A DNA stretch of 64,000 bases from Quillaja saponaria. Taxonomy: Eukaryota; Streptophyta; Magnoliopsida; Fabales; Quillajaceae. Each line of letters begins with the position of its first letter. Within the stretch, counting starts at the first letter, position 1. Of the stretch, positions 24,205 to 41,483 are shown piece by piece. The translations under genes and the position numbers were made by a program. The stretch spans positions 496,001-560,000 of the forward strand of contig CM055615.1 of assembly GCA_029379385.1 (NCBI GenBank), given 5' to 3'. The notes beneath the pieces were generated by a model. It had not been told where the DNA came from. It worked only from the letters and a program-made list of their open reading frames with translations, and did no database searches.

Positions 24205-26974
24205 TTATGCTGGTGGCAATGTGAATGAAGTTTCTCTTGCTTCACCAGTATAACAAACTGGAAGAACAGAATTTGCTTTCTCATTTGAGTCAGTAGTACT
24301 ATTTGTTGACAGTGATCTACAAGCATCTGGTTTATGATTTCCTTTATAAGCCCCGCAAATATAGCTCATAAAGTTTTGGTAGTCCTGCAAGCCAAAACAT
24401 GCAGTGAGAGGGCAAAGTATGGCCAGAAATCACTTGGAATTGGCAATTAGTATATATAACATTGATCACAAACCTCTTGGAGGGGATGATTGTTCACAAT
24501 CACCCATGGCACAAATCTATGGGATGGATTCAGCTGAAGAGTTTCCCTACCATATTTTTGTTCAATCTGCTTATTGACATATCAAACACTTAAATCACAA
24601 AAATACTGAAAGCCACATATATAACAGTGAGGATGATAAGTTTGTCAGATAGGAAATTATAAAGTGAAGAACTAACAGCTTTGCCATAGCCATTTTTATA
24701 GCAGTCAATAGGTGCTGTGCCCAACCTAGCCTTTTGGAAGCAACTGGCCCACTCATTTGGCCGCCTCTCTAAAGTTAGACTCTCAACGCAGTGTATAAAT
24801 CTGAAATGCCGGACCTGCATCAGAACTTATTGATCAGGTGAAGTACTAAGGTAGTTGCACATGCATCAACCATTGACAGCCGTTTATATTTTTCTCTTTT
24901 CTCGTTATGTACTAATGATATGGTAATGCTAGTGGTTTCATCAAATTAGATCAAGACTCGACTAAGGCTTGCAATGGCAATAGCAGTTTCCACTTTAACA
25001 TCATCATAGCTTAAAAAATTGCTATAAGATGTAGTTTACAAATGTTTTATAACCTTATTCATCAAATGGTACAGACGAATTCAGAAAAATGAACTGGCTT
25101 TCTAGTAATTCAGTTGAATTCATTGACCTTAGAATCTCAAAATCTAAGTTCAGTTTTAATGACTCGCTTAAAAATCGAATATAAAAGAATTCAAGTATAC
25201 TATATATACTCTACATTCACTAACAGACCCTTTGAAAGAAACTTTTTATCAAATTAATATTTGTAGCATCAAACAATGTTACTGAGATTCATACCACATC
25301 AGGATAGGTTGTAATAGTGCAGGCTTCAATGGTGTTCAGAAAGCACTCGTCTGGTCCATGCTGCAAACATATTGGAAACAAAACAAGTACATAAATGAAT
25401 ATCCATGCACATTGAAATCCATTTCGGAGCAAAATATTCCGGGCACATAATCCCTTCTCTAAGATAATCAATCATACACATTAATTACTCTTGCATAACA
25501 TAATAAATTTATATAAACTCAATAATAAATTCTTGTAAAATGAATGATATCAATCAATTTATATTGCTTAGTTTATATGAATTTATCATTTCAGGAGATA
25601 TCAATATGAGAAATAGAATTTTTCTAATGTGTACCAAGCTGTAATAATTATAGTGTTTGAAAATTGAAACTTGTAAAAATAATAATTTATATATTAAATA
25701 ATACTAAAATTATTAACAATTATTGTAACAAATAGTATAAACTTCTTTCTATTTATAGAAAGTTATATTTTTAGAAAAATTCATATATATATATATATAT
25801 ATACATTTTTATCTTTGTATGAAATGAATAAACAATTTCCAATAATAAGTACTGCAATAACCAATAATAGAAATCAACTGCAATTGCTAGGGCTGTGCAA
25901 GGAATCAGGATAACCGAATATTCGAAACGAAACGATAATTCAGTTCTATTAAATTCAGTTATTTTTCTTATTCGGTTCGGTTTAAATAGTTAAATTTAAT
26001 ACTTTTTTATTTTCGGTTCGGTTACGTATAGTGAGGTAAAATGCCCATGGGTACCCGTGGTTACTCAAAAATCAAAATATATAAATTTTTTCACAAAAAA
26101 TTTGTTATTTTTAATGTATTGTTGTATTAATTTATAATTTTATATTTTTATTTGTGTTGAATATGTTGATATATTATTTTTTTTTATTTTTTCTTTTATA
26201 ATAACTAATAAATTGAAAAAGTATGAGATTAAAAAATAAAAATTTTAAATTAATTTTAGTTAAATACTCAAATTGAACTTAGTCATCTTTTTTCGATTAA
26301 GATATTTTCGAGTAATACCTATTTTTGATTCAATTTGATTCTTAAATTTTATTATCTAAAAATTTTGATTCGATTAAAGAATTTATTATTTTCGAACTAA
26401 ACTGATTCGTGCACACTTGCATATAAATGATATGGGCCAAAAAAATTGTGCCCAATGAATGAAACGGTCCCAACTGTTCACAAAAAGAAAAGAAAAGTGG
26501 GCCCACAATACAACCTAATACAGTTAATTAAAATTAAAATCCTATTAAATATTAATTTTAAGACAACGCACCGACGCCGTTAAAAGGTGAGGGAAGATTG
26601 AAGAATTCCTTGGGACGATACAAAAAATCACTCACTTTCCTGAGAAAAAATGAAGAAGAAAATTTTGAGATTACCTGACAAACGACACTGCCGTTTGGTT
26701 GGATCCAAGCGTTACCCCATGGAATCATTCTGAGGTTAACGACATTGAAGAGACCGTTTTGGAAGATCTTGACCAACTGATTTGCTATGAAATCTGCACA
26801 GAATGGACAGAGAGTTTCGTAGTAGAGAGACACTGTGACTTTCTCATCAACGAGTTCGTTTGAGTTTGAGGAGGTGAAAGAATAAGAAGGAGATACAGAT
26901 ACAGATAATAAAAAGAAGAGCAAAATTACAAAGTAGGAGAAGAATTGGAGAGAGAGTGAAGAAGATATAGCCAT
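24205..26974 (-). CDS. GILT-like thiol reductase (intact copy 2)
   Basis: GILT family paralogue of the gene at 21312-22477. Exons (minus): 26974-26675, 25360-25295, 24814-24677, 24566-24474, 24384-24205; 777 nt, 258 residues. It has a strongly hydrophobic signal peptide (LQFFSYFVILLFFLLSVSV), the active site CPFC in LYYETLCPFCADFIA, RMIPWGNAWIQPNG, GPDECFLNTIEACTITTYPDV in a 66-nt exon, ERRPNEWASCF, SHRFVPWVIVNNHPL and DYQNFMSYICGAYKGNHKPDACRS cut to its core YICGAYKGNHKP. The C-terminal tail after the last cysteine is about 35 residues longer than in copy 1 and Ser/Thr-rich. Intron 1 (25361-26674) is long because it carries a MITE-like insertion at 25890-26420. Exon layout is the same in all three copies, showing common descent. 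Confidence 0.92.
25890..26420. mobile_element. Candidate MITE in GILT intron
   Basis: About 530 bp in intron 1 of GILT copy 2. The left end CTGTGCAAGGAATCAG and the reverse complement of the right end, GTGTGCACGAATCAG, form short inverted termini. The interior has the TTCGGTTCGG words common in plant hAT-like MITEs and no coding frame. Target-site duplication not resolved. Confidence 0.5.
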
Positions 26975-27974
26975 TTTTATTTGTTTGCAATTTACAATTC
27001 CACTGCTACCACTCACTAGATTTATAGCACATGGCCATGACCCCATGACTGCCTCTTTTTCTTTTTCTTTTTTTCTTTTTACGTGGGCAAGTAACCGTCA
27101 CTTTCTCAGTTTCATAATTACAAACCTCCATTCTTTTTTGTTTTTTTCTTTTTCTGATTGACTTTTTCTTTAATATATTTTCATTTCACTATAGTTATCC
27201 ACTTACCCTTTACTTTAAATAGTATCAAATTCAAGTCTCTTGATAAATCTAAGGTATTTAGGTTTTTTTATAAACTTTGAATTAAATTTAGGGTCCGTGG
27301 TATCTTTTGGTTAGTTAGAAATTAAAAGCTATATCTACAAATAGTCTTGTATAAAATATAAAAACTAGAAAATACTAGGTTATTATATTGGCTTATTTGT
27401 TGTTTTGCTTGCTTAGGATTGTCTCAAACTAAAACAATTAATGAGGACTAAATGCGATTTAAATATGAATATTTCTAATTTGAATATGGATCTCACAAGT
27501 TATAATGCTAGTTTAGTTTTGTATTTTATATTTGTAGCCTAAATATTCTTTTCACCTTGTATAATAACATGTTTGATTAAAACTTTCGTAATCTGTGTTA
27601 GTAAAATTAATTATCTAAAATATTGATTTTCAAATGCCAAACTAAATTGACTAAAGTCTAGTACAATAGTACACAACATTCTCAAAGGTTTGGAATTTAT
27701 AAAACTAGTCCAATATTTTTTTAATCACCATATTAATGGATGGACTATAAATTGTTATTATAAATATTTTTTATTTGGATTAACCGATAAATTAGATAGC
27801 CCATTGTTGCATTTATTTCTATTTTTTATAATGAGAAATATTCCTAGAGGTAAATATGGACTATTACAATATCACCTAAAATGATATGTTTGGGCTTTGG
27901 TTTGGACTTTTATTATTACCCTAGGCCACTTTAGTGTTGGAATAGGTCCAATCAAAACCCAAAGAGGGTAGGAA

Positions 27975-27980
27975 AGCCCA
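27975..27980. promoter_or_regulatory. Site II-type motif (AGCCCA) before eS4 copy 1
   Basis: AGCCCA (TGGGCT on the other strand) about 200 bp upstream of the start codon. TGGGCY motifs are typical of plant ribosomal-protein and other growth gene promoters. Copy 2 keeps the same motif at 32224-32229. Confidence 0.5.
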
Positions 27981-28067
27981 GATTTTACTACCCGATTCAT
28001 TTCCCTAAGAAACCCGAAAAGGTCATTAGGTTTATTGAGGTGAAGAAAAATTATAAGTAAATTCGGC

Positions 28068-28075
28068 TAGGGTTT
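28068..28075. promoter_or_regulatory. Telo-box (TAGGGTTT) before eS4 copy 1
   Basis: TAGGGTTT, the reverse of AAACCCTA, about 100 bp upstream of the start codon and near the expected transcription start. Telo-boxes together with site II motifs are characteristic of plant ribosomal-protein genes. Confidence 0.65.
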
Positions 28076-28175
28076 TTGGCAGCCTCATTCCTCAAATCAA
28101 AAGTTCAGGAACAGCCGGGAGCCGCAGCTGAAGTCGGAAGCACAGAGCTTTGATCTGTGAGAAGAATATACCAAA

Positions 28176-30588
<2,413 letters not shown>

Positions 30589-32223
30589 ATTTGAATTCAT
30601 AATTTAAGGAAGTTTTTGGCCATTAGATTGTCTGTTTGATCAAGCTGAATATCCTTTAGTTGTACCCTCTTTATTTATGTTCTAGAATAGTGATTCTGTT
30701 TTAGTTGACAATTACAATTGAACTTGCAATGTTTTTGCAATTCTAATAGTTAATATTGTCATGGGTGTTGTTGGCTTTTCTTTTCCCGCCTTCTCGTATG
30801 GTCTAATGTGCCTTCATTCCTGTCTTAATTTCTGTTACTCTCTGGTTGAGATTATGAATTTTGGCATATTGGTACTCTAGCCTAGGAGGATGTCGTGTGA
30901 GATTTAGTTGTATGGTAATGAACATAAAATGTACAATGCAAAATTAATATATGTTTTTTATTATTATAATTAGAAGTGATTAGTTTGACAAAGCAAAATT
31001 ATTTTTAATTTTTTATAATTGTAATTGATTAAAAATATAGTTTGAGTTTGGATTATGTGAAAAATTATACTTGAATTGTTTTTTGGACACTTGGTCATTA
31101 TTAGCGATTCTCGATGGAGGTTGTCATTTTTTACAATGGTTTTTCATATTGGTTGTCTTTGTCTTGTGCTTGTTTAAATAGTGGTACTAGTCTTTGGTGG
31201 CTCATAATAGTGATTGTCATATTTTTTTGGAGTCGCAATGGTATTTATTGTCGTCTTTTACGTATTTCAACGATGATGGTGGTTTTTGACAACTCCCAAA
31301 ATATTTGTGTGTCCTCTCTTTCATGTTTGATTATCATGTTTGTCATTTTTGATGATCTCAATAAGTCGAGGGCAGGGGTGGATGGTGGCCAACTAAGTTG
31401 TTGTGGTTGATGATTGGTGATGAGTTAAGGAGATTACGGGTGGATAATAGCATATGGTATAGTATGATGTGTCGTTATAAGTTGGTGACTATTAACATGA
31501 AAATTTATTAAAAATTATAATTTTTATAATTAACCTATAAGACTTGAATATAATGTTTTTTTAAATTTACAATTCTTATTTCACTTTTAATTGTATGTCA
31601 AATTAAAAAAAAAAAACTCAATTATATTGTATCCAAATTGCACCCTCGTATTTAACGAAGAATAACATACAATTTATGGATTGTTCAAACCTCTAAAGAG
31701 GAGATAAAAATGATGGCTGCTAAGGCTTACAATAAGGACTGGTGGTATAGCATAAATGCTCACAACAAACTATTCTGATTTATAGAAAAATGGTTTTGCT
31801 TATTACAGCGCCAATATGCAGAGAAAAACATTTATATATTGTAATTTTTCATCAATTTGATTACACCGGTCATTAGGCTTGTATTAATCTTTTAAATCAA
31901 AACTATTTTTTTATTAATGAACAAGTATGTCTGGACTATTTTACAAACACATTGACTATTATATTTTTATTTTAATCAAAAATAAATAATTGATATCAGA
32001 ATTTTAGTCTCACTAAGAATTTGTAATTAATGAAATCGAAAAGAGAGCACACATTGTTGGATGTCAGGTCAAAGTTTTTTTTGGGTATTCAGATTTCAAA
32101 TTCCAATAATTTATAATATAAATAATAAATATTGACCAAATTGCTTAGAAATTGTATCATTATATACTAAATTAATAAATTAAATTATTAATTAGGTCAA
32201 GTAAAAACCAAACAAGGCCAGAA

Positions 32224-32229
32224 AGCCCA
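32224..32229. promoter_or_regulatory. Site II-type motif (AGCCCA) before eS4 copy 2
   Basis: AGCCCA about 190 bp upstream of the copy 2 start codon, at nearly the same spacing as in copy 1, so the core promoter was duplicated with the gene. Confidence 0.5.
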
Positions 32230-32313
32230 TTAAGTTCTTAGCCGATTCATTTACTTAGAAACCCCAAAAGCCCTTTGGTTTATTGAAGTGAAGGACTATA
32301 TGTAAATTCCGCC

Positions 32314-32321
32314 TAGGGTTT
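32314..32321. promoter_or_regulatory. Telo-box (TAGGGTTT) before eS4 copy 2
   Basis: TAGGGTTT about 95 bp upstream of the copy 2 start codon, in the same position as in copy 1. Confidence 0.65.
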
Positions 32322-32414
32322 TCGGTCGCTTCATCCCTCACAAGCTCAGGAATAGCGTAGCTGCATCTGAAGTTGGAAGCTCGGAGCTTTGATCTCTGAG
32401 AAGAATAGACCAAA

Positions 32415-34862
<2,448 letters not shown>

Positions 34863-37800
34863 ATTCATAGATTTTGATTTTGTCTGCTTGTCCAAGCTGA
34901 TTGGTCTATCTTTTAATTTTACCGGTCTTATTTTTTTTTGACAATAGTGATTTCGGTTTAGTTCACAAGTACAGTATTAAACTTCGCAACTTTTTTAAAT
35001 TATAGTAGTTATGTATGTTGTCATGGGTGGTGTAGTTTGCTCTTTCTTTTTCACGCATGCCCTTAGATATCGTTCTTATGATGCCACAAGAAAAATCGTT
35101 TGTGGTGAAGAAAAATGAATTTTGGACTACTGAAACTATTGGGCTAACCAATGAGATCTCATAAGATTTAGCTTGATAAAATTTTTAAATTTTTGTGGCT
35201 CTTACGTACAATGGGAGGATTGCATTAAACAACAGTTCAGGTTGAACAGGATATTGACAGTCTCTGTTCTCTTTATGTTTAATGGTATACTAAATCACGA
35301 AATGGTCATCAAGAGTTAATTATTGCTCTGATTTATAGAAACATTGTTTTCGAGGAAATTTAAATTCAAGAAATTGCTTGACATTGAAACATTGAAACAT
35401 TGAAATTGCCCAACAGATTAGGCTATTCTTCTGATTTATAAAACCAACTCACCCTACAAAAAAAAGTTATTGACAATGGCAAGATAGAGTTAATTTTACA
35501 CCGTATGGACTCTAAATATATTATAATAGAAAGTTTGAAAATTATTTTCCATAAATATATGATAATAGAAAGTTTGAAAATTACGTGGTGGAGGGAGAGG
35601 AGAGGAAGAGAGGTGTAGACACAAACAAAAGGCACTGCAGAAAATCCAAGCAACCGCTTGACGAGGGCCTATCATCACCAGCATTCTAAATACAAATAGC
35701 AGAATCTTTGGTTTGAACGACAAGTAGGAAAAGCAAAAATCCAAATGAAGTCTCCTACTCGGTGTTCATTATTTTATTTAACTCAGCCTTTTCATTCACG
35801 AACTACTAAAATGTACTTCAAATTTGGTGGTTAGTTTGAAATAAACAGTCTCTTAAAAAGGTTTCAATCCAAATGGATATTCTGAGGATGATTGTCAAAA
35901 ATCAGGAGGTCATATCTCCTAACCCATTTCTCATACCCCTTTTAAGATTGTTCTCCTTCTTTTACCTTCTATAAAAAAGTAAAATCTCCAGCATATTCAC
36001 CAAATTCTGCTGGACAACATTAAAATCATACTCTAGCTGCCAGATTGTGTTGGTATATGGTCAATTGTGTATTAAAATATCAAATGGGCCAACTGGGATT
36101 TCTGTTAAAAGTTAGGAATTAGAAACAAGTTCCTTGAATATTTTAAGAAATTATTGGAAAGGATTGTTTATTATCATTAAAGGGGACATATATATATCCT
36201 ATTTAAGTTGAGAAAGGCCTTGTCTTCATACATGTTGCTTTGTGCTATGGCGGATGTGTTTTCTTCTTTTATTTTAAGGCATTAATAATAATAATTTATT
36301 GAAGGGGAGGAGCCACTTACACTGGAAATATAAATGGGAGTGAAAGAAGAGGAAGACTAAGAGAAGGGCTATCTATTACAAATTTACGAAGATGGAGAGG
36401 TGGAAGGGCTGGCTATGCTTCAAGTGGTTGACTTTCTTCCCAACAAAGAGTGTACTCCATAAAGTTACTTCACACTTCAGATACAAACCAAAAGGTAATT
36501 GCAAATTTCAGAAATTGAATTCATTCATTCAATCAATAACAAGATACACTGACTGACAATTAGCTGTATCAAGTTGGCCATTTGAGATGCCATTGTTGTG
36601 AGTGTGAAAATAGTGAAAATAACAAATTAGTGGAGAATTCCACTAAAATTTATTTTTGAGCTTCACCTAAAAGTTCAAGTTATATGATGAAATGATTCTT
36701 TGATATGGTATCAGTCTATCAGAATCTCTATGACCAAGTGGTTAATAGTTCGATCATTGCTGTCATTCAAATTTCAGTACAAGGTAAAGAGGTGGCCTGC
36801 ATTCTCTTAAGCGTGGGAGACGTATAAGAGATCAAAATCTATTCATTGGCATCATCCAATGCCATATGTGATTAGGAAGATGTATTCCTAGGGCCTCCTC
36901 ACCCACTGCCATATTTGATTACCAAAATGTAAATGAATTATTTGGCTCTTGTTGCTGATCAATGATTTTAATGATACAAATGGCAGGGGAGAGAAATGGG
37001 CTTGTGAGTCTTTACAAGGACATGGAGTCTTTTGGGGAATATGAAGATATACAAGTGATGTGGAAAATTCTTCACTCTTCTAGTACTCAATATGCCTACA
37101 ACATCAAAAGAAGCAAGAGGTCTGCTTATTGGAGATTCTGTTTTCGTTCAACATAAACCATGTTTCCTTGGCAGAAAATAGATCCCAAGTGTTCTTGATA
37201 AACAAGTATCTCTCTGTGTTCTATTTTTCTATTGAGGTTTTAGTTTGTTCCACAGAAACAAGAAAGAACTGATCAAAGTATCAGTTATGAAACTCTTGTT
37301 GATATCGATATCGGCATCTGAGTTTAGCCTAATCCGGTTTCCAGAACAAACTGTTACCTGTTGCATACTTGTGTCCTCCATAAACAAAGTTATAAGCAAA
37401 TCTGCTACATGACTTGAATACTTTGACACCCCAAATTTGAACTTGTTACTATTGGACTCGATATGATTTGTTTATATTCACAAACGACAGAGCTACTTAA
37501 GCTTGATTCCTTATCAACCTAATAAAATATCTTTTAATTAAGAACTATCAAATAGAAGTGAAAACTTAAACAACCTACTGAGAGATTACAAAGGGGTATC
37601 CATACACACGAGGAAAAATAAACTGGGGCTTCATAAACACAAGGAACTTTAATATCCATGACAGATAGGACTAGTCTACAAACAAGAGGGTCAACTAAGA
37701 ACCCAGAATAGACTTTGTTTCTACCTATCAATTCAAGGTGGCTAACAGCAATGCTTACATAATCTGCTTCATTTATTTTATTTTACAGTGGTTTATATCT

Positions 37801-37921
37801 CTTACTATGGCCTCTCTCTACACAGCAGTACATAATTCTACAAGTCAAGCCACCACAAAATATTAGCTAAGACCAGATCTCTAAACAGAATTGAGCTCAG
37901 ATGTAATTCTCATATTCTGCA
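34863..37921. other. Intergenic, ~3 kb between eS4 copy 2 and ferritin
   Basis: 3' flank of eS4 copy 2 and of ferritin. An exact 23-bp direct repeat containing AGAAAGTTTGAAAATTA lies near 35527-35583. A tRNA-like or SINE-like segment is at about 36700-36790. Other open frames here are short and without recognisable similarity. Confidence 0.45.
36700..36790 (+). repeat. Possible SINE or tRNA-like repeat remnant
   Basis: The segment has GATATGGTATCAGTCTATC followed by a box-A-like TGACCAAGTGGTTAAT (36731-36746) and a box-B-like TAGTTCGATCATTGC. The two boxes are too close for a functional tRNA, so this would be a decayed tRNA-derived repeat. Weak call. Confidence 0.3.
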
Positions 37922-40900
37922 TCATGCTGCCTCTCCCTCATGAAGGAGCACTTGATCGAAGTGCCACACTCCTGCAAGCCACAAAAACGGAAATTTCTCA
38001 GTGTCCAGGGATGAGGTTAAGAGCAGAAGGGAAACTTACTGGGAGGATGCATTTGATGAAAGATTTTAACTTAGAAGGCAATGCTGTTAGCCACTAGCCT
38101 GTGCAATTGTGCAAATGAAACAAAACATATTCTTACCATGTCCCTTTCCAACAAGCCTCAACTGAGCAACGTTTTCTGCTATCTTCTTAATTGCTTCAAC
38201 CTAAATTACAGAAAATTTTATGAGTAGAAGAACATGTCACATGATTCAACATGCAATGTTGCTGAAAGTTCCCGCTTGAATCTGATAAACAGATGTTCCA
38301 TTGCACATTCTACCAAAAAGCATGAACATTTTCCTGCTCTGCATTTACTAAAAATTGCTCATGCTTTGTCAATTTTAAGTTTGGATCTTGGAAATAACAA
38401 AGGAATAGAAAAAGAAAAATGTATTTGAAACTAAGGAATCCTAATTAATAAGCAATCATGTAATTTCCTATTCATTTTTCTCGCCTTGGTTTAAATCTGA
38501 ACAAAGAAATAACTTATTATGCATATAAGGACTGACGTGGGAATTAACTCTGAATTCACCTGCTCAGTCAAAAACTCGCTCTCTATGAAATCTTGCAATT
38601 GGGGATCATTGTTACGGTCTGCCACCTGTTGCTCATCAAGATAAAAAAGAATACATCAAAAAGCATGTTCACCAACCCGCAAACTTAGATTCTTTTATTT
38701 TAATACTGTCAAACGTAATACATAAGATTAAATCAGGATTTCATTACGAAAAGATGCAATGCAATTGATCAATAGCTGAAGATGCTTACACTGTGCAAAT
38801 TTAGAAGCTTCTCATTCGTTAACTTCTCCAGAGACAATGCTAATTCCATAGCTGGAACAGGAAACATAATCAAAAGATAAAAAGGAAAAGGATCAAGACA
38901 TAGTTGTTTGAACTAAAACGAGGGCGACATTTGGCATCTCTGCAACATAAATGAGCAAAAAGGTAATATTGGTTGACTTGGCCAGGATGTGAGTAGTAAA
39001 TTAATACGTAGTTAAGTATCCATTATTTCCGGAAAAAGAACAATCATATTTCCTATATATCTAGCAACACATTTATCCAAATAGTACCACAAGCAGTGGT
39101 AAAGAAACAAGATTATCTGGGTATTCACAAAACAAATACTATCTAAGTAGTTATCAAACTTACCATACAATGCATCTCCCTTCTCCACATGCTCAAACTC
39201 TGAGGGTGGACTCTCTACTGAGTGCAGTATCACTTTTCCTCCACGAGTGTTCTATTACAGATTGTAATTGTATTAGTAATTTCATTCTAAGCTGAGCTGC
39301 TGAGCAAATACATATTAAGGGAACCCAGGGAATATTAGAAACTTTGGACAACCTGATATTTTATTAGCTTTTCTGCATGCTCTCTTTCTTCTTCACTTGA
39401 TTTCTTAAAGAACCTGTTTCCAACAAAAGTAATACATGAAGTCTTGCAATAAAAAATCATTGAAGAATTAAAATATAGGGAGGGTTGATAATGTTTTTGT
39501 GTTACTTGGCAATGCCTTTGAGAGCAACGTTGTCCCTGTCGAAGTATGCGTACAAAGCATGGTACGCATAAGAAACATTGTATTCCACACTGTGACACAA
39601 ATTAAAGACAAGAGAATGTCAACAAACAAAAAATGCAATGGGGACAAAAAAACCCAGCATATAAAATCTACAGTCATGAATAGAAAGTGTTCATCCTACT
39701 GTATTGGTATCATTAAAGTAGTAATGACAATCATCAAAGTGGACTAAAACTAGAACCCCAATTAGTTATCTGCTAGCACATCAATACCTTATGAGCTTTT
39801 CCAAATAGAAGTAGCATGCATTCCACAAAACAACTAATTATGAAACCCTTCAAATCTTACAATTTTCATTGTAGTGTTGAAATTGGGACTGAGCAGAAAG
39901 GACTGAAGGGGTATTGGTAGTTTTTCTGTAGTAAAATAGGAATATTGTTTTCCTCTTCTCTCCTATCAAAAAAGATATGGAAAACCAGTATTTAGGACCA
40001 AATAAGATGCCACAAATTGGATCTTAACCGGGCCGTTTTGCATTTCTCTTTAAGATCATTCCAAAGAAAAAGTCAACTATAGTTTAGAGTTTGAACATTA
40101 AAAAAAAAAATCTTTTTAATAAATCTGTCTCCTTAAGGCTAAATCTTTTTTGAGAGAAACATTCTGCTGCCTGTTCTTTTGGTATATTTACAAGACATGC
40201 AAAAGTTTAACACTACTAAATATGATTTTGGAAAAAGAAATGAACAAGGGTTATTATAAAGTTATCCAAGATTCAAGATTCATCATTATAAAGTATCTGT
40301 TGTTGAAATTGAAAATAAATTAGAAAGTCACATAAACTTTTGAGAAACGTTTTGATCTCTAGTAGAAGAAAAATAATTAACACTAAACATTTCGATTATG
40401 TCCTGAAACTGGACATATATGTTTCGATCTAGTTGAACTTAAGAGGAAAATAATAATAATTTTGCAATTTTTTTTGGCACCAAACACAGTCTAAACCACA
40501 ACTGCTAAAAATGGAATATGCTAATCTCATCTACTTCTAACACAAACATATTTCAAAAGAAAATATGGAAAGTTTATAACTTTTCCTTCTAAAGATTAAA
40601 ACTTTATCATATTTTCTACTTCTGAAAATCAAGAAAATAACAAGAGAAGCCAAACAATGAAAAACTTGTCGAAAACTAGTAGTTGAATATACTGGTAAAC
40701 CCAAAAAATGTAAACAAAAATACGTACTTGATTTGCTCGTTGATTGAAGCTTCACACTCATCTGCATATTTCTGACGAGCCATGGAAACATGAGGTGCTA
40801 TGGGAAGCGCAAGAATCTCCCTCTTAACTTCTTCAAATGGTTCGAAAATCACACCGGTTACTGGTGGAGAATTCAACCCATTTGAAGCGTAAACCACCAA

Positions 40901-41065
40901 TTTTTTGCTTCCACTTCTCCTATCGAATCTCAAAGAAGAAAAGCTCAGAGTAGAAGAAGCTGATAAAGAGGATAAAGCAGAGGAACACAGATTGGGTTTT
41001 CTCAGACCATTACCAACCATGGTTGATACAGAAAGACCTGAAATTTCAGCAGATCTCAAAGCCAT
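37922..41065 (-). CDS. FER: Plastid ferritin
   Basis: Iron-storage ferritin subunit, expected in plastids. Exons (minus): 41065-40728, 39589-39506, 39413-39353, 39251-39164, 38851-38790, 38625-38560, 38200-38137, 37971-37922; 813 nt, 270 residues, slightly longer than Arabidopsis ferritins. N-terminus: Ser-rich transit peptide ([18 protein letters not shown]), then the plant extension peptide ([18 protein letters not shown]). The four-helix core shows ferroxidase residues E115 ([20 protein letters not shown]) and the ExxH pair at 150 and 153 ([16 protein letters not shown]), then [19 protein letters not shown] and [18 protein letters not shown]. The eight-exon structure is the standard one for plant ferritin genes. 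An IDRS-like element lies about 230 bp upstream of the ATG. No lesions seen. Confidence 0.97.
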
Positions 41066-41295
41066 TAGAAGATAATCGAAATGGGTTTTCAGGAAAGAAA
41101 CAAATATTGAGAAGAATCAATGGTGGCTGGTGGGTGGCTCTGAAGTCTGAAGCACAGAAGCAGAGCACTTAGAGGGCTCATATTAATAATGGTAGTGAGG
41201 GGTATTACAAGAATTCCAGATGGACGGCATTTGATTTTGGACCGTTGGATTATAAGACACTTGGAGGATGAGGATTAGGTTACGGGTTGGGGCGT

Positions 41296-41309
41296 GTGGC
41301 GACCTCGTG
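41296..41309 (-). promoter_or_regulatory. IDRS-like iron-response element of ferritin
   Basis: On the ferritin strand this reads CACGAGGTCGCCAC, 13 of 14 bases identical to the iron-dependent regulatory sequence I recall from Arabidopsis FER1 (CACGAGGCCGCCAC). That element mediates repression of ferritin transcription under low iron. It lies about 230 bp upstream of the start codon, a suitable position. Confidence 0.75.
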
Positions 41310-41483
41310 GCCTATCTAATGTGAACACGAATCTGAGGAAATATCCGGTACTTGCATTTCTGGCATTATCTAGAAAGTTAGGACGAAAAGTTATCTACTT
41401 TCTCGAGTATATAATTGAAGATAGTCGCGTTCTGAAAAATTGTAATATTATTCTTTAGGACTTTTGGTTTGGGTTATTAAATT

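Larger units (their letters stand above)
26975..28175. other. Divergent promoter region, GILT copy 2 / eS4 copy 1
   Basis: Upstream DNA shared by GILT copy 2 (-) and eS4 copy 1 (+). It includes a T/C-rich 5' flank of the GILT gene at 27050-27170 and the eS4 promoter elements listed separately. No gene recognised. Confidence 0.5.
30589..32414. other. Intergenic between the eS4 copies
   Basis: 3' flank of copy 1 and promoter of copy 2. AT-rich middle part; the open frame at 31114-31410 shows no recognisable protein and is probably chance. No mobile element ends identified. Confidence 0.45.

Noticed and set aside
31114..31410. 98-codon hydrophobic plus frame between the eS4 copies
   Set aside because: T-rich DNA gives hydrophobic translations by chance; no similarity, no promoter or splice context.
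35423..35744. Overlapping minus frames of 76-82 codons
   Set aside because: They include a short exact DNA repeat and lack any recognisable domain; treated as chance.
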